Origin: CAWDMC01 sp963803295
GTDB lineage: Bacteria > Acidobacteriota > Terriglobia > UBA7540
Assembly (NCBI GenBank): GCA_963803295.1
Contig: CAWDMC010000010.1
Location: 496,001 to 560,000, forward strand
DNA: 64,000 bases
Direction: 5' to 3'
Shown piece by piece: positions 40,092 to 47,309 of this stretch. The translations under genes and the position numbers were made by a program. Within the stretch, counting starts at the first letter, position 1. Each line of letters begins with the position of its first letter. The notes beneath the pieces are model-generated. The model saw only the letters and a program-made list of their open reading frames with translations. It had not been told where the DNA came from and did not search any database.

Positions 40092-40670
40092 ATGAGCAAG
40101 CCCGATATACTCATCAGGAAGTACAGCGACCGCCGCTTGTACGACACTAATGCCAGTCGGTACGTCAGACTCGAAGACATCGCCCGTATGGTCCGGGAGG
40201 GTCTGAACGTCGAAGTGTGTGATGCTCGCACCGGCAGGGATTTGACTCACATGACCCTCACTCAGATCATTGTGGAGGATGCCCGCGACCGCGACACTGC
40301 TTTGCCGCTGCAACTCCTGCAGCAACTGATCAGGGCGTCCGATCGCGCCACCCACGATTTCGTTTCGTGGTACCTCTCGAGCACGCTCGACCTATACCAG
40401 AAGGCGCAGGAGACGCTCCGCTCTCGAATTTCGGACGCGAAGAGTGCCGTATCGAACCCGCTCGATTTCGCGCGGCACCTGCTGGCCGGAAAGCAGTGGC
40501 CTCTCCAAGCGGCCGCCGATGAAGCCTCAACGCTGCGGCGTCGGGTTGAGGAACTTGAGGCGCGCCTCGCCGAGTTCGAAGGGGCCGGCAAGCAGGTCCG
40601 GGGCGGCTCCGGGCGCAAGAGGCGGAAAGGAGGAACTGGCGGTTTAGAGAAGCAAAAACCGTCAGGTTGA
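40092..40670 (+). CDS. phaR: Polyhydroxyalkanoate synthesis repressor PhaR
   Basis: A 192-aa cytoplasmic regulator. The N-terminal 65 residues are the PHB/PHA accumulation regulator DNA-binding domain: ILIRKYSDRRLYDTNASRYV, LEDIARMVREGLNVEV, DARTGRDLTHMTL and QIIVEDA all match the PhaR pattern. The middle is helical and the C-terminal third has a heptad-like stretch (LRRRVEELEARLAEFEG) followed by a basic tail (GRKRRKGG). PhaR binds PHA granules and DNA; when no granule is present it represses phasin genes. The ATG at 40092 follows AAGGA. It is divergent from the phasin-like gene, and the palindrome between them is its likely operator, also suiting autoregulation. Confidence 0.9.
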   Translation: MSKPDILIRKYSDRRLYDTNASRYVRLEDIARMVREGLNVEVCDARTGRDLTHMTLTQIIVEDARDRDTALPLQLLQQLIRASDRATHDFVSWYLSSTLDLYQKAQETLRSRISDAKSAVSNPLDFARHLLAGKQWPLQAAADEASTLRRRVEELEARLAEFEGAGKQVRGGSGRKRRKGGTGGLEKQKPSG

Positions 40671-40711
40671 ACATCTGCAAATTGCGGCATGGTGGGCAAG
40701 ACTCCGCCGGT

Positions 40712-42460
40712 TCAGCGAGGGCCCGCTCCGGCCGTCAAAGTAGCCCCCGAGGTGGGCTGCCCCAGGGCTGACTCCCAAACAATTCGAGTGCTGGTCTGCT
40801 CCCAGTCATGAATCAAGGCTTTGTAGCGGGCTTCAAGGGCAGTCCGTTTGATTTTGAGCGTGGGCGTCAACAACCCGTCGGCGATCGTCCACGGCCCCTC
40901 GACAATCACCATGCGGTTCACCCGTTCGTGCGGATCGAGTCGCGCGTTCACTTCTTCCATGCGCGCCTCGAGAGACTGCTCAAGCGCCTTGCGCGCTTCT
41001 TGCTCGTCGCATCTCTTCCGCGCTTCAGCGGCGAGTACGACCACGACGAACGGGCTCGGCAGACCTGCGCCCATCAGGCAACAGGCCTCGATGGCGGGGT
41101 GCGCCATCAGGTCGCTCTCGATCGGGGCCGGCGCCACGTACTTCCCCTTGCTGGTCTTGAACTGCTCTTTGACGCGGCCGATGATTTTCAGTTGTCCGTC
41201 CGGATCGAGGTGGACAACGTCCCCGGTGCGAAAGAAACCATCCTCTGTAAAGGCGTCGCGTGTACCCTGTGGATCCTTGTAGTAGCCCATCATGTTCATT
41301 GGGCTCCTTAACAACATTTCACCGGACTCAGTGACCCTCACCTGAACGCCTTCGAGCGCGGTGCCGACGAATCCCGGACGCACCCGGTCGGGCGCAGGAA
41401 TGTGAGTGATCGAGATCTCCGTCATGCCAAAACCTTCAAAGAGCTCCAACCCCAAATTGCGATACCACAGCAGGATCTCGATCGGCAAAGCCGCGCCTCC
41501 GCTCGCGGCGTAGCGGGCGTGGCTGAGCCCGAGCTGGTCGAGAATCCGTTTTTTGATGATGCGGTTGAGGAGCGGTAGCCGGAGCAGTGTATCCAGACGC
41601 TGCCTGGGCATCTTCTCGAAAACGCCCTGCTGGAATTTCAAGAGCAGTCGCGGCACTGATGGGAAAAGGGTGGGACGCGCGCGCTTGAGGTCAGTCAGAA
41701 AGGTCTCAATGCCCTCCGTGAAGAAGATGTGAAAGCCAAGGAAGAGCGAAAACGACTCGCAGGCTCCACGCTCGATGATGTGCGCGAGCGGCAGATAAGA
41801 GAGCATGCGATCATCCGCCGTCAGACGGAGCAACTTCGTAGCGTGCCTGGCAAAGTAGCCGAATGCCCCAAAGCAGTGCATTGCCCCTTTAGGAGTGCCG
41901 GTTGTGCCGGAGGTGTAGATGATTGTGGCGAGCTCTTCCGCCCCGCGCAGGGGGTTGCCTGCAAGGGGCGGATTGCTCGCAACTATAGATTCCCAGGAAG
42001 GATGGTCGCCGGCAGGGGCGTTGGGCAGACTGATGCAATTTACGCCGGCGGGAATGGCGAGTTCTCCGGCTTCCTTCTCATCGGTTGCACCCAGAAAGCA
42101 GCCCTTGGACTCGCTATGTTCCAGGATCTGCCGAATGGTACGCCAGCTGAGCGAGGGATAAACAGGTACACTGACGTGTCCGGCCATCCAAACCGCCAGG
42201 TCCGCCAAAATCCACCAGGCGCAGTTACGAGATAGAATCGCGACACGGGAACCCGGCTCCCAGTTCTGAGCCTTGAGGTAAGTAGCCATGCGACGTACTT
42301 CATCTGCAGCCTGAGCCCACGTCCACTCACGGAGTTTCCCTCCGCCGAACGGCTGGGTCAGGAAAATGTGATCGGCCCGCTCGCGCTCCCAGCGATAGAG
42401 CCGGGCCAATGGCAAATCATCAGCGTTGAAGGCACGCGTTCCTTTCGCGGGATCACCCAT
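40712..42460 (-). CDS. Long-chain fatty-acid--CoA ligase (AMP-forming)
   Basis: A 582-aa adenylate-forming enzyme. It has the P-loop IIYTSGTTGTPKGAMH (about residues 178-193), the A5 motif EGFGMTEIS, A7 FRTGDVVHLDPDGQL, A8 IGRVKEQFKTSKGKYVAP, and a final region with the A10 position TPTLKIKRTALEARY, where a catalytic Lys is present. It activates fatty acids to acyl-CoA with ATP, in the cytoplasm or at the membrane face. The ATG at 42460 has GAGG six bases upstream. Placed next to phasin, PhaR and a lipase-like gene, it may feed acyl-CoA from released lipids into oxidation or storage. Chain-length preference cannot be read. Confidence 0.9.
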   Translation of the reverse strand: MGDPAKGTRAFNADDLPLARLYRWERERADHIFLTQPFGGGKLREWTWAQAADEVRRMATYLKAQNWEPGSRVAILSRNCAWWILADLAVWMAGHVSVPVYPSLSWRTIRQILEHSESKGCFLGATDEKEAGELAIPAGVNCISLPNAPAGDHPSWESIVASNPPLAGNPLRGAEELATIIYTSGTTGTPKGAMHCFGAFGYFARHATKLLRLTADDRMLSYLPLAHIIERGACESFSLFLGFHIFFTEGIETFLTDLKRARPTLFPSVPRLLLKFQQGVFEKMPRQRLDTLLRLPLLNRIIKKRILDQLGLSHARYAASGGAALPIEILLWYRNLGLELFEGFGMTEISITHIPAPDRVRPGFVGTALEGVQVRVTESGEMLLRSPMNMMGYYKDPQGTRDAFTEDGFFRTGDVVHLDPDGQLKIIGRVKEQFKTSKGKYVAPAPIESDLMAHPAIEACCLMGAGLPSPFVVVVLAAEARKRCDEQEARKALEQSLEARMEEVNARLDPHERVNRMVIVEGPWTIADGLLTPTLKIKRTALEARYKALIHDWEQTSTRIVWESALGQPTSGATLTAGAGPR

Positions 42461-42728
42461 GTTCGGCCTCTCGATAACCTCAATTGCGGGCTGGATTGTG
42501 TTCTTGTTCGTGGGGCTAACATATCAATGGGTCGACTCGACTGTCAACGGAAGTTCGATCAGTTTATACCAATTTCGCAGCGTTACTACCGGTTTTCACG
42601 CATTCATTATCTCGCCATCTCGACCAGCAGAACTGCAGACTTATAGCTCTTGTAGTCGGCCAGCATCCGATACAAATACCCATGCCATCTTGCTGGATCG
42701 TGCTGTGTCCCCAGCGCCCATAGTCTTT

Positions 42729-43211
42729 TTACTTTCGCCGCGCCAGAGCCTCGGCTCGCCGGATGGCTTTCTCGCGCAGATCATAGGATTCGAGGGCCTT
42801 CTCGGCTCCTTGGCGAGACAAGCTGGCGCTCAGCCGCCGTTCCGCCTCTGCGAACAGGTCCTCCGCGTCCATTCTGGCCTTGTAAGCGACGTCGTCGGCC
42901 TCCTTCACCTTTTCGACCCCAAGCTTGATTTTGGGATCGACATCCTTGGCCTCGCCCTTCGCCTTCTCATAGCGCTGCTTTGCCCGCGGATTGCTTTCGA
43001 ATGACGCCTGTGCCTCCAGTTCACGGTACGCCTTCTTCATGTCATCGTCCCAGGTCGCCTTGACTTTCTTTTCGGCCTCGCCGAAGGCGTCGACGGCTTT
43101 GTCGGCGATTATTCTCACTCTTTTCTTTTCCAGAAGCCAATGCCACACCGACCAATCCTTGGCCTGGTTCATCAAGGCTCTGGCTTCTTCGACCTCGGGG
43201 AGCTTCTGCAT
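42729..43211 (-). CDS. Charged all-helical protein, unknown function
   Basis: The 160-aa product has no signal peptide and no membrane helix. It is dominated by Lys, Glu, Asp and Ala with few Gly or Pro, so it should be nearly all alpha-helical, with coiled-coil-like parts such as KVKATWDDDMKKAYRELEA and ARMDAEDLFAEAERRL. The ATG has AAGGGA nine bases upstream, which supports a real gene. I do not recognise a domain. It lies between the acyl-CoA ligase and a divergent GMC oxidoreductase; a structural role at lipid granules or membranes is possible but not shown. Confidence 0.65.
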   Translation of the reverse strand: MQKLPEVEEARALMNQAKDWSVWHWLLEKKRVRIIADKAVDAFGEAEKKVKATWDDDMKKAYRELEAQASFESNPRAKQRYEKAKGEAKDVDPKIKLGVEKVKEADDVAYKARMDAEDLFAEAERRLSASLSRQGAEKALESYDLREKAIRRAEALARRK

Positions 43212-43351
43212 TGCTATCCCTTTCGTAAGAGATTATTCGGGATCCCTCCGGGCCCAGAATTCCCCGGAGGTGAGGACTCCTTGAAGTGCTCAATGACCAT
43301 GAACAGCATGGGTGGCAGTGTACTCCAATCCAACCCCGTGTCAAACTCATC

Positions 43352-43367
43352 TGTGACGTAGGACACA
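43352..43367. promoter_or_regulatory. CRP/FNR-like site with one mismatch
   Basis: TGTGACGTAGGACACA differs from TGTGA-N6-TCACA by one base. It sits between the divergent helical protein (start 43211) and GMC oxidoreductase (start 43426) genes. It is weaker than the site at 21444-21459. Confidence 0.3.
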
Positions 43368-43425
43368 TCATTTGGCCGTGCCGTTAGCGTCAAATGTAGT
43401 CAAACGTGAAGGCGGTGAAACCTCA

Positions 43426-45108
43426 ATGGCGAATTCGAGCTGCGACTTCGATTTCATTGTCATCGGCTCAGGATTCGGCGGTAGTGTCACGGCCCATCGT
43501 CTGACGGAGAAGGGTTACAGAGTCGCGGTGATGGAAATGGGCCGGCGCTGGACGCCGCAGAACCTTCCCCGCACCAGTTGGTCACTCTGGAACTGGATCT
43601 GGCGGCCCGGCCTAGCTATGCACGGGTTCTTTAATTTCGAGTTTTTTCGGCACGTGGTCATCGCCCATGGCTGTGCTGTTGGAGGCGGCTCAATCACCTA
43701 TGGAGCCACTTTGTTGGCGCCCAATGATTCGATTTGGGAAAATGGCTCCTGGGCAAGCCTGGCACCCTGGAAAACGGAGATGCGACCCTACTACGAGACG
43801 GCTCGACGCATGCTCGGCGTCGCAGAGAACCAGGTGCTGGGTCCGGCCGACCGTCTCCTCAAGCTCGTCGCTGACCGCGCTGGTGTGGGCGATACCTACT
43901 ACCGAACGAAAGTAGGTATTTTTCAGGCGCCGGAGGGAGAACCAGGCGGGACAACCTATCCTGACCCCTACTTCGGCGGGGAAGGTCCGGAACGCACCAC
44001 CTGCACTGCTTGCGGCGGCTGCTTCATGGGGTGCCGTCATAATGCCAAGAACACTCTCGACAAGAATTATCTCTACTTCGCAGAGAAGCGCGGGGCCAGA
44101 GTCTTCGCTGAGACGAAGGTAGTCGATGTCAAGACCCTCAACGGTAAGGAGGACGGCAGGGAGGGTTACGAGGTACGGACCGTGAAATCCACGTCCTGGT
44201 TTCGCAAGGAACCGCGCACATACACTTGTCGAGGTATCGTGTTTGCAGCTTCGGCCCTCGGGACGATGGATCTCCTCTTGCGTCTGAAAGAGAAAGGCTC
44301 CCTGCCCGCCCTCAGCGATCAAATTGGCAATCGTGTGCGCACGAATGCGGAATCGATGATCGGCGTACGCGTCGCCGGGAGCCGGGACGATCTGTCCAAG
44401 GGAGTGGCCATCGGCTCCGGCATTTACCTTGACCAATTTACGCACATCGAGGCCATGCGTTATCCGGAAGGCTCGGACACGCTAGGTTTATTATGCACAC
44501 TCCTGACCAGCGGCCGGCCCGGCTTGACCCGAATCCTGCTATTAGTTAGAAACTTCTTGTTGGCCATGATACGCCATCCCGCCAGGACCGTGCGATGCTT
44601 GCATCCCTTTGGCTGGGCGCGCGAATCGCTCCTCCTCCTCTGCATGCAGACCCTTGACGGGCACATCAACATGCGGCTAGGCCGCCTGTGGTTCCGGCCC
44701 TTCCGCAAGATACTGGTAAGCCGGGGGCGGCGAATCCCCACCTACATTCCCCAGGCCAATGATTTCGCTGCCAAGGCCGCCAAGCTGATCGGTGGCACAC
44801 CCATGAGCATGATCACGGAAATCCTCTTTGACATTCCCTGTACCGCGCATATCCTTGGCGGCTGCGCCATGGCGGAGTCACCGGCTCACGGCGTGGTCGA
44901 CCATCGTCATCGAGTTTTTGGATACACGAACATGTACATTTGCGACGGCTCCGTGATCGCCGCTAACCTGGGCGTAAATCCCAGCTTGACGATCTGCGCC
45001 CTCACCGAACGGGCGATGAGTCATATTCAGCCGGCGGCAGAGACGGAATGGAAAGACGCTCTCGAGCAGTCTGGGGAAGCCCGGAGATTCCGTGCAGGCT
45101 TCGTCTAG
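43426..45108 (+). CDS. GMC-family FAD oxidoreductase (cholesterol-oxidase-like)
   Basis: A 560-aa flavoprotein. The FAD-binding Rossmann start is FIVIGSGFGGSVTAHRLTE with VAVMEMGRRW at the second strand. HGCAVGGGSITYGATLL is the GMC signature region near residue 85. The cysteine-rich TCTACGGCFMGCRHNAKN (about residue 185) is conserved in the cholesterol-oxidase-like branch. The end has the usual CTAHILGGCAMAE and VIAANLGVNPSLTICAL, with the catalytic His and Asn region. The start at 43426 is preferred over 43372 because the flavin strand then begins at residue 8. It likely oxidises a sterol-like or long-chain alcohol. There is no classical Sec or Tat signal. Confidence 0.85.
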   Translation: MANSSCDFDFIVIGSGFGGSVTAHRLTEKGYRVAVMEMGRRWTPQNLPRTSWSLWNWIWRPGLAMHGFFNFEFFRHVVIAHGCAVGGGSITYGATLLAPNDSIWENGSWASLAPWKTEMRPYYETARRMLGVAENQVLGPADRLLKLVADRAGVGDTYYRTKVGIFQAPEGEPGGTTYPDPYFGGEGPERTTCTACGGCFMGCRHNAKNTLDKNYLYFAEKRGARVFAETKVVDVKTLNGKEDGREGYEVRTVKSTSWFRKEPRTYTCRGIVFAASALGTMDLLLRLKEKGSLPALSDQIGNRVRTNAESMIGVRVAGSRDDLSKGVAIGSGIYLDQFTHIEAMRYPEGSDTLGLLCTLLTSGRPGLTRILLLVRNFLLAMIRHPARTVRCLHPFGWARESLLLLCMQTLDGHINMRLGRLWFRPFRKILVSRGRRIPTYIPQANDFAAKAAKLIGGTPMSMITEILFDIPCTAHILGGCAMAESPAHGVVDHRHRVFGYTNMYICDGSVIAANLGVNPSLTICALTERAMSHIQPAAETEWKDALEQSGEARRFRAGFV

Positions 45109-45338
45109 CGGGTCGGCACGTTTTGGGATCCCGGTTCTACTTCTTCGCGATGTTCTTGCCGAAAGTCATGTCTGTGATGCCGGTCACCGTTTGACGCTTT
45201 CGCAATGCCGCTCGCCCGCCGGGTCCCGGACCGCAAGGCGGGCCGGCCTCGCTGGCGACGCAGGCATTGACTGTCCATCGGACTGATGTTACAAATGAGA
45301 TAACAGATTTGGCTCCATAGTGCGCGAAGGAGGACCTT

Positions 45339-46312
45339 ATGGATAGGCGTGATTTCCTGAGCACGGGGACTGCATTTGCGGGTCTTGCAGCTTCCGCAGG
45401 CTTACCGGTGTCTTCTGCGAAAGCGGAGTCGAAAACCAGCCCGCTAAGCCCGATTCCCAAGCGCAAGCTAGGCAAGACGGGCGAGGAACTGTCCATCGTC
45501 GGATTCGCGGGTATCGTCGTGATGGATAATAGCCCCTCATTCGCCAGCAATATTGTAGCCGAGGCGGTCGACAGAGGTATCAACTACTTCGACGTGGCCC
45601 CCACTTACGGGAACGCCCAGGAGCGTCTCGGACCGGCGCTCGCACCCATCGGCAGAAGGTCTTCCTGGCCTGCAAGGAAGAAGATTGGACCAAGGACGGT
45701 TGCGCCAAGCTTCTGGATGAATCGCTGCGACTGCTTCGCACCGACCATGTGGATCTCTACCAATTTCACGCTCTATCGAAGATGTCGGACCTCGATCAGA
45801 TTTTCGGTCCGAACGGCGCTATGGAGACCTTCGAAGCAGCAAAGAAGGCTGGGAAGCTGCGGTTCATCGGCTTCTCCGCTCATTCGGTGGAAGTCGCTCT
45901 CTCTGCCATGGACCGCTATCACTTCGATACGATTCTGTTTCCCGTCAATTTCGTTCTATTTTCCCAGGCCAATTTCGGACCCCAAGTTATCGAGAAGGCC
46001 CGACAGAAGGGAATGGGAATCATGGCGCTAAAGGGCATGGCCAGGACGAAGTGGCCAGCCTCCGAAGCGAAAGATCATCCACACCCGAAGTGCTGGTATG
46101 AACCGGCCGACTTCCCTGAGCAAGCATCTCTCGGGCTGCGGTGGACTCTTTCGCAGCCGATCACGGCGGCGATGCCGCCCGGCGATGAGAGATACTTCCG
46201 GCTGGGGATGGAAATCGGCCAGAACTTCGAAGCCATTACCGATGGGGAGCGGACCCGGCTGATGGCTGGAGCGGCGGGAGTTACTCCTATTTTTCAACTT
46301 GGGACCGCTTAG
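45339..46312 (+). pseudogene. Tat-exported aldo/keto reductase, one frameshift
   Basis: The N-terminus is a Tat signal: MDRRDFLSTG, a hydrophobic Ala/Gly stretch, then SSAKA before the mature part. The first frame has KRKLGKTGEELSIVGFAG and NYFDVAPTYGNAQERLG, with the catalytic Asp and Tyr. Near 45650 it passes to another frame that reads QKVFLACKEEDWTKDG (catalytic Lys), VDLYQFHALSK (His) and continues to 46312 with FIGFSAHSVEVALSA. One indel explains the break; joined length is about 324 aa. GGAGG precedes the start. Such periplasmic AKRs are common in acidobacteria beside DUF1080 proteins and probably act on sugars or keto-sugars, which is an inference. Confidence 0.7.
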
Positions 46313-46318
46313 ATTTTC

Positions 46319-46385
46319 ACCGCAGAGACGCTGAGACGCAGAGGGTGAACGATAACGATAAGGAGTTCCTCTGCGTTTCCGCGGT
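46319..46385. repeat. Dispersed GC-rich inverted repeat (hairpin), copy A
   Basis: The left arm begins ACCGCAGAGACGCTGAGACG and ends in CAGAGG (46319-46344). The right arm CCTCTGCGTTTCCGCGGT (46368-46385) is its approximate reverse complement, with a 23-base loop. A related sequence occurs at 63197-63238. Repeats of this look are scattered in genomes of acidobacteria and other soil bacteria. It sits between the aldo/keto reductase and DUF1080 genes. Confidence 0.55.
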
Positions 46386-46471
46386 CGTACGATCCTAACC
46401 TCTTTACCCGTCCACGAAATACGGGGCAAGGTGTCGACTCTGCACTTCCCGCCCTCATTCAAGGTTAAGCC

Positions 46472-47143
46472 ATGAAGTCCGCAAAGATCACGGTCTCATT
46501 CGGGTTCATCCTGGTCACTCTTGGCGCCGCTGTCGCCATTACAACGGGCAAGCCAAGCGCCGAGAGTGCGGAGGCAGCTGGCTGGACCGATATTCTGCCC
46601 GATCCCTCGTTCCAGGGTTGGACTCGCGTGGCGATTCCCGCCGATTATCCCCTCAGTGCAAAATCACAGTGGAGCGTCGACACAGCCGATCATGCCGTGG
46701 CTTGCAGCGGGGACCAGAGTCATGAATGGCTGCGTTACGATCGCCAACTCGGCGACTTCGCGTTTCACGTGGAATGGCGGCTGGCCAAAGTCGAAGGCGC
46801 CAAGTACAACAGCGGTGTGTTTGTGCGGACTGGCGCCGACGGACGCATTTGGTATCAGGCGCAGGTGGGCACAACGAGCGCCGGCTATTTTTTCGGCGAC
46901 AATCCCGTGGATGGCTCCCTGCGGCACTTCGATTTACACTCTACTGCAGGAAACCACGTGAATGATGCGGGCGAGTGGAACACGTACGACATTCACTGCG
47001 AGGGAGAGAAGATAACACTCCTGGTGAATGGGTCGAGGAGCAGCGAGTTCGATCAATGCCACAATCAGAAAGGCTACCTGGGCCTTGAAGCCGAGGGCTC
47101 AAAGATCGAGTTCCGTAACCTGAGGATCAGGATGTTGCCCTGA
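46472..47143 (+). CDS. DUF1080 (3-keto-disaccharide hydrolase-like) exported protein
   Basis: A 223-aa protein with an N-terminal signal (SFGFILVTLGAAVAITTG). The mature part is a concanavalin-like beta-sandwich of the DUF1080 family: WTDILPDPSFQGW, FAFHVEWRLA, YNSGVFVRTGADGRIWYQAQ, EWNTYDIHCEGEKITLLVNG, GYLGLEAEGSKIEFRNLRI. Some members hydrolyse 3-keto-glucosides; many only bind carbohydrate. Length fits a single-domain member. It follows the Tat-exported aldo/keto reductase by 159 bases holding a repeat, so the two may process the same oxidised sugar outside the cytoplasm. The next gene converges from the other strand. Confidence 0.8.
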   Translation: MKSAKITVSFGFILVTLGAAVAITTGKPSAESAEAAGWTDILPDPSFQGWTRVAIPADYPLSAKSQWSVDTADHAVACSGDQSHEWLRYDRQLGDFAFHVEWRLAKVEGAKYNSGVFVRTGADGRIWYQAQVGTTSAGYFFGDNPVDGSLRHFDLHSTAGNHVNDAGEWNTYDIHCEGEKITLLVNGSRSSEFDQCHNQKGYLGLEAEGSKIEFRNLRIRMLP

Positions 47144-47220
47144 GCCGGTCGCCCGACGCGCCCGACTGAAAAACTTAGTTAGGACCGCACGGAAACATCT
47201 CTTTTGCACTGGGCTCTGAG

Positions 47221-47251
47221 GATCGGAGGTCAACGATCTTCCGCTCCGATC
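47221..47251. terminator. Hairpin between convergent genes (possible weak terminator)
   Basis: GATCGGAG (47221-47228) and CTCCGATC (47244-47251) form a perfect 8-bp stem with a 15-base loop. It is located between the stops of the DUF1080 gene and the larger Hsp70 gene. There is no T-run on either side, so termination is uncertain. Confidence 0.35.
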
Positions 47252-47309
47252 GCATCGGCTGCAATTCGGCGCTTTTGGGAGGCAGTGAAGAAGCTGCCGG
47301 GCCATAAGT

